64,000 bases of DNA from Chondrus crispus (GCF_000350225.1 NW_005179198.1:1-64000); one strand, 5' to 3'. Counted from the first letter of the stretch, positions 28,139-39,193 are shown. The notes: generated by a model not told the origin, from the letters alone. Translations and numbers: made by a program.

Positions 28139-30342
28139 ACCTCCATTCGAGCACATGCTTTGGGCAGCTTTGCACTGGGAAAGCCCAACCATGCCCACGA
28201 ACTTTTCAAACAGCACGCGACCAAGTGGTTTGGTCAGCATATCGTCGGAATTTCTGTTGTCGGACAATGGTACAATGTGACCGGTTTTCGCTGCACCGCA
28301 TCTCGAACAAAATGATACGTAATATCAATGTGCTTGTTGCGACGATTTGTACATTCGTTCTGAGCAAACGCAATCGTACCAGCGTTGTCACATCCAACGC
28401 GAATTGTTGGATCCGAATTCGCACCAAGTACATCGGCATGGAAGCGTCGAAGCCACGCGGCCTCTTTGCATGCTTCACTGAGTGCGATGTATTCTGCCTC
28501 ACAAGTAGACTTTTCAACTACTGTTTGTTTCCGGGAAGCCCAACTGATAGGCCCATCACAAAGCTTGAACACGTACCCACTCGTTGATTTCCGTGATTCA
28601 AGGCATCCACCCCAATCTGCGTCGCTATACCCATGAAATTCCGTACCAAGATCATCTTTACCAAACACTATTCCAAGATGCTGGGACCCACGCAAGTACC
28701 TCAAAACACGTTTCACACCTGTCCAATGCGAATCGTGAGGGTCGGCACAGTGTTGAGATAACTTTTCAATGGCATACGCAATATCGGGGCGGGTCCCGAC
28801 CATTAGGAACATTAGACATCCAATGGCCTGACGATATGGTTCAAAGCATGGGTTGTCATCAGTGCCAGTTTCGGCAACTTGCATTTTGGCATTTCGAGAC
28901 TGTTCCATCGGAGTAACGCAAGGATTGCATGCCGACATTTTGAACCGTTTCAGTACTGGTTGGGCATACTTCGACTGTGTGACGGTCAGGACGTGTTTAG
29001 AACGTATACGGTCGATTTCTAGACCAATACATGTCTTCGCTTCCCCAAGGTCTTTCATATCGAATCGTTTGTTGAGTTCATTTTTCATCCATAATATGGC
29101 CTCCAAGTCACTTCCAGATAGCAGCAGATCGTCCACGTACAACGCGATAATCATGATGACATTGCCTTAACGTCGAATGTAAAGACATGGGTCGCTGCGT
29201 GTAGTTTTGAAACCAAGTTCAGTGATCAGAAACTCATCGATCTTACTATGCCATTGGCGATGGGCTTGCTTAAGACCATAGATTGCTTTCAGAAGTGTAC
29301 ACACCGAATCAGGTTTGACTTTGTCGATGCATCCTTCAGGTTGCTCCATGTAGATTTCTTCGAGAAGGTCACCGTTGAGGAAGGCAGTCACCACGTCCAT
29401 CTGATGCAGCTCAAGGTCAAAGTGCGCAACCAGTGCCAGCAGCAGACGAATTGTTGTGAACTTGATAACAGGGGCGAAAGTTTCATTGTAATCGATGCCT
29501 TCTACTTGTTGAAAACCTCGTGCCACAAGTCGTCCCTTTGCAGTTTCGACCAATTTTCCGCACTCGTCAGGAAGTTGCTTCACTCCGAAAACCCACCTGG
29601 ACGTCAGGAAGTTTGATGCTTGAGATCTTGGAACAAGTGTCCATGTTTTGTTTTTGTGTTGTGAAGCAAGTTCTTTGTCGATACTCTTCTGCCAGAAGCG
29701 AGCTTTTGGAGAATCCATAGCTTGCTTGTACGAGTTTGGAATTTCTGTTATCACATGGGCGTGGCTAACGAGTCCAGCAGTTACCAAAGCTGCTGCCCAC
29801 CACGCCCCAGGCGTTTTGCGAACGCGAGTGGACCGACGGAGATTAGTTGGCGGATCAATCGTTTCTTCCTCAACTACGTGTTGCTCAACTGTTTCGGTGG
29901 TTTCGTCCTGCCCTGCAGTTGGCGAGGAGTTGGAGGATTCATCAGAGTCTTGTTGTTCATCCGGCGATGATGCTTCTGATGCCACTGCTTCATTTTCTGC
30001 AACTTCCTCATCGATGTTCAAGTTGATTGTGTCATCATCAGTTGAAGCGTCCTCGTTTGTATCCATCGGTTCACCAGATTTGCCTCCCGTGGACTCGTCA
30101 AAAGTAACATCTCTGGATACGATCACTTTGTGCAAATCACTATCCCACAACTTGTAAGCTTTCGTATTTTCAGCATACCCGAGAAACATTGCCTCCTTTA
30201 CATGGGCGTCAAGTTTCTGGATGTTGTGTTTTGGTAATGTATACCAACACTTTGAACCGGAAACACGCAAATGACCAACATTTGGCACAGATTTCATCCA
30301 TAAGTGGTATGGCTCATCTTGGGGGGAATGGCACGTGACGTT
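28139..30342 (-). pseudogene. Copia-D: 5'-truncated Copia pol
   Basis: Starts inside the integrase C-terminus (LWMKSVPNVGHLRVSGSKCWYTLPK), then an acidic linker (DEQQDSDESSNSS), RT (RLVARGFQQVEGIDYNETFAPV, QMDVVTAFLNGDL, LYVDDLLLSGSD) and RNase H (GYSDADWGGC, CEAEYIALSEA, LTKPLGRVLFEKF). Gag, protease and most of integrase are absent. Damage: an in-frame TAA at 29167-29169 and a single-base frame change near 28250. It is not flanked by LTRs in direct orientation. Confidence 0.85.
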
Positions 30343-30521
30343 ATTGAAAATGTGCGACCACATGCTGTTATCTGGAAAGTGCAAAATCGAGCGACACGTA
30401 TACATGACTCGACGGTCCGGACCCTCACCCCATATCACCACATGACACGTGTAAAGTCTCAGATTTTGGGGCTCTGGGGACGAAAGTGGACTTTTGGAGG
30501 GTTATGCAAATTTGCATAAAT
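30343..30521 (+). repeat. Right inverted arm of Copia-D
   Basis: Inverted copy of 27960-28138, starting TATTGAAAATGTGCGACC. Its end carries the perfect palindrome TTATGCAAATTTGCATAA. Confidence 0.8.
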
Positions 30522-30855
30522 AGTGACTATACGCCCGAAGAATTGAGAAACGATTTTCCGTCTTGTGAGGAAAAAAACTTACACTGAAAATTCTTTTGCA
30601 GAAATCTGCAATACATATCAGCTCAACATTGCTCATATCCCTTTAGTTAGTGAAGACGCATGAGGAAAACATCGGGTACATATGTTCTAAGATTTCGCGG
30701 GAAAAAGGAGTCACAACCTCTACAACAAAAACCGAAGACCAAACTGCACACAACCCCGGACCTCCCCTGACCCAAAACTGCCCGAAACCGTCATTCTTTC
30801 CCTCTTATCCCCCTACCAGGACCTTCCTTCCTCCTCTTCCTCTCCCCAGACACGT
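30522..30855. other. 5' flank of the Myb/SANT-like gene
   Basis: AT-rich at first, then C-rich with CCCCTGACCC and TTCCTCCTCTTCCTCTCC just before the start codon. The pyrimidine tract may be a leader. No TATA box that I can defend. Confidence 0.4.
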
Positions 30856-31671
30856 ATGGCAAGCGTTGTAGAAGACGGAGCCCTCCCTGAATCAAGCAGT
30901 GGTGATCATGACGAACGCAAGGCCAAAAGCGGCCGGCACTCAATGTTCTCCGTTCAAGAGGATTTAATTATCGTCCGCGAAGTGGCTGCTTCTGGCGCCC
31001 ATGTTGCTACGTATGGCAAGACCAAGTCTTTGTTTGAACAGGCCGCGAAGAGGTGCAACTCCAACAATGGTATGTCCTGCTCCCTGTCTTGGAAGCAACT
31101 ACAGGACAGATATACACGACTGCAGAGCTCTTTTGATAAAGAAGACCGCCTCACGCCTGAACGCTCCGGCATCGGGGGAGGACAGCTAAGTGAGCTGAAC
31201 GAGCTGCTTTCGCAAATGCGTGAGGCGAGAGAAGACATGAAGGCCAAGAAATCAAGGGACAAGAATAAGGTTGCCAAGGATCTGGAAGAGAAGGAGCGCA
31301 TAGGACGCGATCTGGTCGCGGCGGCAATGTCACGGGGAGCCCGGCTGGGCCCTGACTACCGTAGTGACAGTAAGGGCAGTGAAAGCGATTTGGACGAAAC
31401 CCCTCGCCCAACGAAGAAGCGAAAGCGAACGTCGCCCTGGACCATGCGTGGAGAGCTTTCCGTCTTTGGTGAGCAACTCAAAGAGTCGGACTTGGCACGC
31501 ATCGCGTTGGAGCGAGAGCAATTAGCACTACACCGAGAGCGCTTCGTGGCAGAATGCACTGAGCGTGCCCAGGAGAGAGAGGAACGGACTGCAGAGCGTG
31601 CGGCGTTTCATAAGCTGAAGTTGGACAAGCTCAAAGTGACGATGGACGCTTTTAGCGGGAGAAAAAATTAA
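30856..31671 (+). CDS. Myb/SANT-like DNA-binding domain protein with coiled coil
   Basis: 271 residues, ATG 30856-30858, TAA 31669-31671. Residues ~30-100 (MFSVQEDLIIVREVAASGAH...SLFEQAAKRCNSN...LSWKQLQDRYTRLQSSF) have the three-helix, Trp-spaced pattern of Myb/SANT-like (trihelix) domains. Residues ~110-165 are strongly charged. A basic segment PTKKRKR at ~190-200 is a likely nuclear signal, and ~205-265 is a Glu/Arg-rich coiled coil. Such proteins are either host transcription factors or the DNA-binding partner of PIF/Harbinger transposases; no transposase or terminal inverted repeat is seen nearby. The frame is intact and unlike the retroelement ORFs around it. Confidence 0.65.
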   Translation: MASVVEDGALPESSSGDHDERKAKSGRHSMFSVQEDLIIVREVAASGAHVATYGKTKSLFEQAAKRCNSNNGMSCSLSWKQLQDRYTRLQSSFDKEDRLTPERSGIGGGQLSELNELLSQMREAREDMKAKKSRDKNKVAKDLEEKERIGRDLVAAAMSRGARLGPDYRSDSKGSESDLDETPRPTKKRKRTSPWTMRGELSVFGEQLKESDLARIALEREQLALHRERFVAECTERAQEREERTAERAAFHKLKLDKLKVTMDAFSGRKN

Positions 31672-32192
31672 ACACCATGCAGAGCTCTGTTGTGCCAACA
31701 AACAGCACACACTAAACCCATTCGATCACTTGCTGCCAACACGGGCCTGTACACAGCTGTCCTGCCCTCTCTCCTCTCTCCCAATCCGCCCAACCTCCCG
31801 ACCCCTTCCGTCCTACCTTTCTCTCTCCCTCTCAACCAGATCCGCCCTGCACCCCTCTACATGCAAACACGGGCCCGTACAAAACTGTCATGCCTTCCGC
31901 CCTCTCTCCCAATCTGCCCAACTTCCCGACCCCCTCCATCCCACCTTTTGCTCTCCCTCTCAACCCGCCTCGCCCCCCACGCTCCACTACACCGCCATTT
32001 CAGCTCCCCCTCATGCTCACTTGCCCTTCCGCCCACGACTCCCGTTCCTACTTCTCGTCCTCCTCGTGTTCGTCTTTCCCGGCGACGCCCACGTCGCTCC
32101 TCCAGCTTCGTCCCCCGGCTCTCGCGCACTCACGTGCGCGCCGCTACTTGCCGAGCCAGTCGGGCCGCATCTGATCTGTACGCGGGCGCGCC
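31672..32192. other. C-rich region with ~125-bp tandem duplication
   Basis: 31740-31866 and 31868-31990 are imperfect direct repeats (CACGGGCC...CCTCTCTCCCAAT.. and ..CTCCCTCTCAAC). Long Pro/Ser-rich ORFs here are a by-product of the C-rich strand. Confidence 0.6.
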
Positions 32193-32197
32193 CACTT
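32193..32197. other. Target-site duplication CACTT (left, Copia-B)
   Basis: Repeated at 39189-39193 after the right LTR. Confidence 0.9.
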
Positions 32198-32563
32198 TGT
32201 CAAGCCAAATGCACCAATAGGGTGTAGATACGAATTACAGTTTCCCCTCTGACCACTCGTAGGCAGTTATTTCGTTCTCGCCGTCGCCTGCATGCGACGG
32301 CGCCCTGTACAATGTTGTTAGGGTTACAGTAACACTTAATACCCTTTCCGTCCCTCGGGTCGACCACCCCGGGCGCAAGAGGAAGAAGAAGTAAACACAA
32401 CTGTTTGGTTCTTACCCAGCGCGTGCGGCGCTCGGCCTCGATCGCTACCCACCACCTTTCAGCTATCTACGTTCACCCTCTCTACACTTCCGTGTGCGCT
32501 TCCTCGCGCAGGCTCGGTCCTGTGTACCCACACGTGACCTCGCGTCCCGCGATTACGGCGACA
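32198..32563 (+). repeat. 5' LTR of Copia-B
   Basis: 366 bp, TGTCAAGCC...GGCGACA. Confidence 0.92.
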
Positions 32564-32580
32564 ATCCGGATTTATCGTGA

Positions 32581-34383
32581 TCCCTGCTGCGAGGAAAAGT
32601 GAGCTCTGTGACTAGATCGCAGCGCGTGCTCAAGCATGAGCAACTAGTTCGGCGCACCACAAATGTTCTGACCAACACTCTTCAAGCACAAGAAATTCGC
32701 AAGGTATGCATCCAAGTTTTGAACGACAATCCGCCAGATACAACTTCTGATTCCGATTTCGTTGTCGATTCGGTAGTGTCATCAATGCCAGCGATAAACT
32801 CCATCCTTGGAAACCAATTCTTCAAGTCCCCAATGTACCCAGTTGCGCTGCTGAGAGATGTAGCCAATTTTTATGGAAGCATTAGAATGTCACAGGACCT
32901 TCTTGCACATCTCCGTGATGAGTTTAAGCAAATTAAGGCCCTCCAACTTCTTGCGTGGCTCTTTGGTACCGTATACGAGATGCCCACGGATGATATCAAC
33001 AGCGTACTCGACATTATTGCTCCACTCCGTGCTGCACCGCTTTCTCAGATGCTGGAAAAGCTACATTCCGCCTCTCCCGATGATGAAGACTCGCAGGGGG
33101 GCACTCATGTTAAGGGGTATGCACGCCCTGCACGTGGCACTCGACCTGACGATGACGACTCGTCGAGTGGTGATATCAATACCGCTCAAGAAGTGCCTAC
33201 CCCGGTCTTACGACGTCGGACGTCAGCCGTCAGTCCTCAGGACTCCGCTCGGACGGTTCAAGCAATCTACGGTGCATTTAAGGGTAGGAAGTTCTCCGGT
33301 GACGCCCTCCAGGCCATTGAGGAGTCCATCCGTGACTTCAATATCCTTGCTCTGCAACTAGAATTGGACGAAGCCATGAAGGCCAAGTTTTTCATATGCA
33401 TTTTTGAAGATGCCGCCAAGTCGCATTTCATTGCAAATGTCCAAGATGGAATGCCTTTCGAAGAAATGGAAAGCGTTATGCGAAAGGAGTTCGAGTCTGA
33501 TGCCCGCCGCCTCGAGGTTCACATGACCCTTCGCGGCCTCAATCTTGACAAAACTCTCTCAGATAGGGAAGAAGTCTTAAACGATTCTGATGCACTAAAT
33601 TGGCTCGTCAAACGCATTAACCGTCTCACCCCACAGTGCCCTGAGGGTTTCCGCTCTGAGAAGAATAAGATCCAGTTCCTAAGAGACGCCGTCATTGGGA
33701 AGGACTGGGCTTCACAAGCGATCTCTCAGATAACCACATCTCAGTACTCCTTCAGCGGCTTCGTTTCTGCTCTTCGTGAAGGGCTACAGTGCGCTGAGGA
33801 GATCAATCGTCACAAATCATTGGGAAACGGTCCGTCGACAAAGGCCACCGCCGGAATTCTGTATCAACAGTATGGTCGAGCCCCTCGCACTGTCTCTAAG
33901 TTTACCCGACAAGGACATCGTACTACTCATTCATTTCGCGGCGGAAACCAAAGTCGCAAGAACCCACTTGACCGAAATGGAAAACGTATGCTGTGTAACA
34001 TTTGTCGCTCAGATACGCATCTTCAACGTTTTCATTCTGATTCCGTCAAAAGGGATACCCGAAACCGCCTTGCTGCAAATGAGAATCCTGTCCATATAAT
34101 CAGTGACCTGGTCAAGGGTTATGAAGAGATATGTCTTCTTAAAGCTGATGACGAGAATGTCCCGGGTTCCGAGGATGATGAAGAAGGACAGAGCGATGTC
34201 GTAAATGCGCTCCATGTTTTCGACTCGTTGACATCAGAGTCCTCCGAGCAAACACAGAACCAAACTCAAGGACCTGAAGTCCGTTTTGTCAACGAAATGG
34301 ACGCTTCGTGCATTACGAATCACATCGCTGCGGCTACCTCTGGAATCGATTCCTACTCTCTGGCTCCCCCACAGGATTTTTAG
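32581..34383 (+). CDS. Copia-B Gag
   Basis: The frame is open from 32581 to TAG at 34383, about 600 codons, but its first in-frame ATG is at 32785 (MPAINSILG). The preceding residues look coding (SQRVLKHEQLVRRTTNVL), so initiation is unresolved. The capsid-like core is at ~210-400 (KFSGDALQAIEESIRDFNILALQLELDEAMKAKFF, FISKMTLRG-type helices, SALREGLQCAEEI). Near the C-terminus CNICRSDTHLQRFH is a zinc-knuckle variant, C-x2-C-x4-H-x4-H, with His replacing the usual last Cys. The tail is acidic. Confidence 0.7.
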   Translation, partial: SLLRGKVSSVTRSQRVLKHEQLVRRTTNVLTNTLQAQEIRKVCIQVLNDNPPDTTSDSDFVVDSVVSSMPAINSILGNQFFKSPMYPVALLRDVANFYGSIRMSQDLLAHLRDEFKQIKALQLLAWLFGTVYEMPTDDINSVLDIIAPLRAAPLSQMLEKLHSASPDDEDSQGGTHVKGYARPARGTRPDDDDSSSGDINTAQEVPTPVLRRRTSAVSPQDSARTVQAIYGAFKGRKFSGDALQAIEESIRDFNILALQLELDEAMKAKFFICIFEDAAKSHFIANVQDGMPFEEMESVMRKEFESDARRLEVHMTLRGLNLDKTLSDREEVLNDSDALNWLVKRINRLTPQCPEGFRSEKNKIQFLRDAVIGKDWASQAISQITTSQYSFSGFVSALREGLQCAEEINRHKSLGNGPSTKATAGILYQQYGRAPRTVSKFTRQGHRTTHSFRGGNQSRKNPLDRNGKRMLCNICRSDTHLQRFHSDSVKRDTRNRLAANENPVHIISDLVKGYEEICLLKADDENVPGSEDDEEGQSDVVNALHVFDSLTSESSEQTQNQTQGPEVRFVNEMDASCITNHIAAATSGIDSYSLAPPQDF

Positions 34384-34523
34384 AAGGGCGACGGCGATTT
34401 GCGTCACTTGCTCGCAGCCCGAATCCAAGGATGATGTCACATCGTACCACGATACCCAGACGCAAAAAGTCAAAGCTTGAAGTTGTTGATTGTTCGCCGG
34501 TATACGTGGCAAAAGTGATATGA

Positions 34524-37500
34524 GAACATCGTAAGGATGCAAAAGGTGGTAGACTGGGGTTCTGCCTAGATACTGGCGCCCCAAGCTCAGTTATAGGAGT
34601 GAGAGAACTGAGAACACTTGCTATGCAGTTTGGAAGACACCTTCTCTATCTGAAACGCTCATTCAAGAAGTTCTGTTTCGCTGACGCTTCGTTCAGCTCA
34701 CTTGGCCGTGTGGATATACCCTTAGTGACACCTGGTAATATCCCTCCGATTTTTATCACGATGGACGTTGTTTCAGCTGACGTCCGGGCGCTGCTCGGCC
34801 TTGATGTCCTGGATGCTGAGTCGTTTGTTGTAGATACCTTTGAGAACAGGTTAAGAAAGAAAATAAGGATCCCCAACCAAAAGGAATGCGATGGAGACAT
34901 GATGAACGACGTTGTGGTCGATGCCTGGTCTGTCCCCTTGTTCAGACACCTTGGACACATCTATGTCCACTTCGGCTTCTCCCCCCGCACTTATTTCACT
35001 CACACGCAGTTAATGAAGCTACACAAGCAGTTTGCTCACCCCTCAGCTCAAAAGCTTTACAACCTACTCAAACGTTCTCGACCGGAGGACTGTACACCTG
35101 AGACGCTACGCATTTTGGAAGACCTGACTAGGAGATGCGACCCATGCCAAAGAATCCAGAAGGCCCCCAATCGTTTCCCGGTCTCCTTCGGGGCGGAGAA
35201 CGTACGCTTCAACAAAAGGCTGCTGATTGACATAATGTACTGAGAAGGTAAGCCAGTGCTCCACATTGTCGATGGGGGTACTCGTTTCAGCGCCGCTCGA
35301 TTCGTGAGTGATGTCTCCATCGTGACCATTTGGAAGACCATTCTTGAGTGTTGGGCTACGATCTACACCGGCCTTCCTCGTAAGATCCTTGTGGATCAAG
35401 GCTCGCAATTCGGGGACCTGTTCATAAGCCTCGGCGCTGTGAGTAACGTTGAAGTTCGCCGAACAGGGATTGAATCTCACAAGAGCCTCGGTCTAGGAGA
35501 AAGGTATCATCAGCCGCTTAGGAATACCTTCCGAAAGCTGAGGATCGCTTACGCAGATAAGGATCGCCAAACACTGTTGAACTTCGCTGTCAAAGCTCTT
35601 AATGACACTCTCGGACCAGATGGACTCGTTCCCTCTGCCTTAATGTTTGGGGAGTTCCCTTCACCCTACACTGTGTCCGAGACTAGGCATCCCCGTGCTC
35701 TCCTCGAGTCACGTGCTGAGGTCGCGAATATGGCTCGCAGAGAAATGGAAAGGGAAATGGCAACTGCCCATGTGCAGCGTGGCCTTCGTCATGCGGTACC
35801 ACAGGCGGCTAACACAATTTTTGAAGTTGGGCAAAAGGTCCTTGTCTGGAGAGAAGGTATCGTGGAAAGTCGCATTGGTGAATGGATCGGACCTTTTGAC
35901 ATTATCGCGGTTGACCAAGAGCGAAAGTTAGTCTTCGTGCAAGATGTGAAGATTGGCTCGGCGCGTCCGTTCAACCTGACACAAGTGAAGCGATACCATT
36001 CTCCTGAGGCAGTCAATTACTCATTCCTTGCCGACCTGTGCGAAGGCCTTTCTGATTTTCGCTCTCCGTCTCAAATTGACGTTCACCTTACGGAAATAAT
36101 AACTCCGACGGACACAAGAGCTGGATCAAGACAGATGAGTGAAGCTAAGCGAAATGAAATCGCAAACTTGCTGAAACGTGGGACGTTCAAGATCGTACTT
36201 CGCCAAGATATTCCCGAGGATGCCAACATACTCCCCGGCCGCTTTGTACTAGCTATCAAGTCAACAATCGATGGCCAAACCAAGTTCAAGGCTCGATATG
36301 TTATTGGCGGGCATCGCGACAAGCTCAAGCACTTTATGGTGCACTCTTCGCAAACACTTCAACCTTCATCTGTCCGCCTTCTACTCTCACTTTTTGCGCT
36401 GTACGGTTTCGATGTCTGGACTGCAGATGTACGTCAGGCATACCTACAGTCCGCCGAACCGCTGATGAGAGACATATTCATTAAGGACCCAGTCCCGGAA
36501 TTCGAACTGGACCCTACGCAATGCCTTAAACTGCTCCGCCCCCTATATGGTCTTTGCGAATCTGGAGATCTATGGCACGCCATCCTCGACGCTCATCACC
36601 GAAACGACCTTGGCATGAAGCCTCTGCGAATAGAATCTGCTTTGTATACATTCATGGTCGACGGTGTACTGAAGGGACTTTCAGGAACATATGTGGATGA
36701 CCTAATTCGTGCTGGAGATGAGGATTTCAAACAGCTAGCAAAAAGGACAGCTGAGAGGTTCGATATGGCCGATGAACAGAAACCGCCGTGTAGCTTCACT
36801 GGATTCCGACTACAAAAAGACGAATCAGGGGCTCTGTCGATTGACCAAAAGGGTTATGTCAATACTATCCGCCCGCTCGGAACTGATGCAACCTACTCAG
36901 ACTTTGCATCCATCCGCATGAGACTGTCTTGGCTAACACACACTCGCCCTGACTGCTGTTACTAAGTATCACAACTCGCACAGGTGACCCGGGATAAATT
37001 CGACGTGGAGTCCCGTGCGATCGTCAAGAGGTGTAACATGCTAGTCAAGCATGTACATGCTCACCCTTTGAAGATCATGATGCCTAAGCTCGAAATGGAA
37101 TCACTTCGCGCAATAGGTTTTTCTGATGCTTCACTCGCAAGCAACGCTGACTTCACGTCTCAGCTTGGTTATATTTGCCTTCTATCGGATGCTAACAATA
37201 ACGCAATACCGATCATATTCAAGTCGTACAAAGCTCGCAGAGTAACGCGCTCTGTGATGGCCGCCGAGGTCATCAGCTTCAGTGATATGTTTGATGTGTG
37301 TTTCACTTTGTCTGAGGACCTCCGAGCTGTTATGGACGGTAAGAATATACCGGTCCAGTTGTACACCGACAGCAAGTCCCTCTTCGATGTTATCTCGAAA
37401 GGGAGCGGAACTGCAGAGAAACGGCTCATGCTTGATATCGCCACAGCCAGAGAAGGATTTCTTAAGAAAGAAATTAGCGACATTGGATTCGTGCGCAGCA

Positions 37501-37613
37501 ATGCAAATATCGCCGACGGCTTGACGAAGAAGATGAAACAACAAGCTTTAATTGACGTGGTACGCAATGGACGCTTGATGGTCAAGCCTGAACAATGGAT
37601 CATAAGAAACTAG
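34524..37613 (+). pseudogene. Copia-B Pol (protease, integrase, RT, RNase H) with two in-frame stops
   Basis: A single frame opens after a TGA at 34521-34523. Protease: CLDTGAPSSVIG (Asp-Thr-Gly at 34569-34577). Integrase: HKQFAHPSAQKL...CDPCQRIQK zinc module, then the DDE core split by TGA at 35241-35243 (LLIDIMY | GKPVLHIVDGG). RT: VWTADVRQAYLQSAEP, LLRPLYGLCESGDLW, GTYVDDLIRAGD. TAA at 36963-36965 follows RPDCCY. RNase H: GFSDASLASNAD, MAAEVISFSD, LYTDSKSLFD, NIADGLTKK. There are no frameshifts. With LTRs nearly identical, either the stops are decoded, or this copy was mobilised in trans, or both arose just after insertion. Confidence 0.88.
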
Positions 37614-37615
37614 TG

Positions 37616-38482
37616 CTACATGTTATCAGCATGAACCCTCTTCTTTCCTACATTCTTTTTCTTTTTCTTGTTGAGCTTCACAAGCTCTCGTACTTCTGCA
37701 ATTTGAAGTCTCGTCGCCCGATCACCCCCAAGCCTGTGCAGAAGGTCTTTGCTTAGAACAAAGGGAAAGCGTGCAGCGCTATCAAAGACGATGCCGCGGT
37801 TTGCGTCTACTGCCACGCAATGATCGACTTTTCCATGTTGCACGACACGCAGGAGCCATATACCGCTCGTCAAGCCTGACATCCACTTGAACCGGTCCAA
37901 GGTGTAGGCTTTGGTTCTGGATGCAGCAATACCGCGAACCACAAGGGGAATTCCAATCTTCCCAACATCCTCAAAAATTTGTTTGAGAGTCGTAAAGACT
38001 TTTGGGTGGTGATTGTAGTGAGCCATAACCTTGAGACCGTCTTCCTTCTGGAGTAACGCTGCCACTCCGTTAGCGAGGGACGCGGGTACACAGCTTCCTT
38101 CGTTGTCAAATACGAGATTTGGACCAAAGCTGCGAATCTGAAAACGTCTCGCATCACTCATACCTCCCCTTGAACCGACGCCGCCAACAACAACTGGCAC
38201 CCCCTGGTGTTCATGCAACCACTTCATGAGTCCATCGAGAAGATGCATCTGCATCAAAGCTTTCTCCGCAGGCTTGGCTGAAGACACATTCACACGGCAG
38301 AGAGCAGATAAAGCAAAAAGGGACACCGGCAACGTGCCCTCAGTCAACGGCCAGAAGCTTTCATGACCGCCGTTGAGTCCCGTTGCGCCATATAGTTGGC
38401 CCTCATCGAGCCTTCTGGTGCTATTGTCAAGTGAACCATCTCCCACAACCACCCGGTCGATCACAAAAGAGGAGCTTGTCAT
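37616..38482 (-). CDS. Antisense ORF of Copia-B: putative papain-fold cysteine-peptidase-like protein
   Basis: 288 residues on the strand opposite to pol, starting MTSSSFVIDR (ATG 38480-38482). Its stop is two bases from the pol stop, so the two frames converge tail to tail. Cys131 sits in NEGSCVPASLANGVAALL, a nucleophile-at-helix-start pattern, and His221 in VDHCVAVDANRGIVFDSA, with Asp226, Asn228 or Asp234 as possible third residues; this is the C...H...D/N order of papain-fold peptidases (C39- or OTU-like). The C-terminus is strongly basic (NKKKKKNVGKKR), suggesting nuclear targeting or nucleic-acid binding. Tandem repeats at 38688-38781 lie upstream of its start and could be its promoter. 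I do not recognise a specific family; peptidase activity is inference. Confidence 0.6.
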   Translation of the reverse strand: MTSSSFVIDRVVVGDGSLDNSTRRLDEGQLYGATGLNGGHESFWPLTEGTLPVSLFALSALCRVNVSSAKPAEKALMQMHLLDGLMKWLHEHQGVPVVVGGVGSRGGMSDARRFQIRSFGPNLVFDNEGSCVPASLANGVAALLQKEDGLKVMAHYNHHPKVFTTLKQIFEDVGKIGIPLVVRGIAASRTKAYTLDRFKWMSGLTSGIWLLRVVQHGKVDHCVAVDANRGIVFDSAARFPFVLSKDLLHRLGGDRATRLQIAEVRELVKLNKKKKKNVGKKRVHADNM

Positions 38483-38687
38483 CTGCACGAAGCTACTGCG
38501 GATTCACAAGCTTCTCCGGAGGTTGGCAAGGACTCCTGTTCTCGACGCGCAAACGACAGGTGATGTGCGATCGTCAACCAGGAGGCTGCGGGGTGGCCAA
38601 GATAAAAGGGAGCCGTCGTAGATGATGTGGCAGGATGGGAGTGCAGTACTAAGGCACCCTCGAGAGCCGGCGTAAATACTGGACTCT

Positions 38688-38781
38688 AAATTCAACACGT
38701 GCAAGGTCGAAAGGGCGTAAATTCGACACGCGCAAGGTCAAAAGGGCGTTAATTCAACACGTACATAAGGCCAACGGGCGT
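38688..38781. repeat. Three ~31-bp tandem repeats upstream of the antisense ORF
   Basis: Units AAATTC(A/G)ACACG(T/C)GCAAGG...GGGCGT at 38688, 38719 and 38750. Confidence 0.8.
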
Positions 38782-38807
38782 AAGTTTGGAAACACTGTAC
38801 ATGGTCG

Positions 38808-38822
38808 AACGAAAGGAGGGAC
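38808..38822 (+). other. Polypurine tract of Copia-B
   Basis: ACGAAAGGAGGGAC abuts the 3' LTR start. Confidence 0.65.
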
Positions 38823-39188
38823 TGTCAAGCCAAATGCACCAATAGGGTGTAGATACGAATTACAGTTTCCCCTCTGACCACTCGTAGGCAGTTATTTCGT
38901 TCTCGCCGTCGCCTGCATGCGACGGCGCCCTGTACAATGTTGTTAGGGTTACAGTAACACTTAATACCCTTTCCGTCCCTCGGGTCGACCACCCCGGGCG
39001 CAAGAGGAAGAAGAAGTAAACACAACTGTTTGGTTCTTACCCAGCGCGTGCGGCGCTCGGCCTCGATCGCTACCCACCACCTTTCAGCTATCTACGTTCA
39101 CCCTCTCTACACTTCCGTGTGCGCTTCCTCGCGCAGGCTCGGTCCTGTGTACTCACACGTGACCTCGCGTCCCGCGATTACGGCGACA
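38823..39188 (+). repeat. 3' LTR of Copia-B
   Basis: 366 bp, one visible difference from the 5' LTR; followed by TSD CACTT at 39189-39193. Confidence 0.92.
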
Positions 39189-39193
39189 CACTT

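Larger units (their letters stand above)
32198..39188 (+). mobile_element. Copia-B: LTR retrotransposon with antisense accessory ORF
   Basis: 6991 bp, plus strand. The 366-bp LTRs (32198-32563 and 38823-39188) differ at one position that I see (C/T at the TGTGTACYCACACG site), with TSD CACTT. Gag and pro-pol lie in two frames, pol carries two in-frame stops, and an antisense ORF fills the space between pol and the 3' LTR. I could not identify the primer-binding site after the 5' LTR. Confidence 0.92.

Noticed and set aside
31690..32227. Pro/Ser-rich ORFs of 165-176 codons
   Set aside because: They arise from a C-rich tandem duplication; two frames are equally open.
32564..32582. Primer-binding site of Copia-B
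   Set aside because: ATCCGGATTTATCG after the 5' LTR matches no tRNA end or anticodon arm I can recall with confidence.
38688..38781. CRISPR-like array
   Set aside because: Three tandem units without spacers in a eukaryotic retroelement; an ordinary minisatellite.
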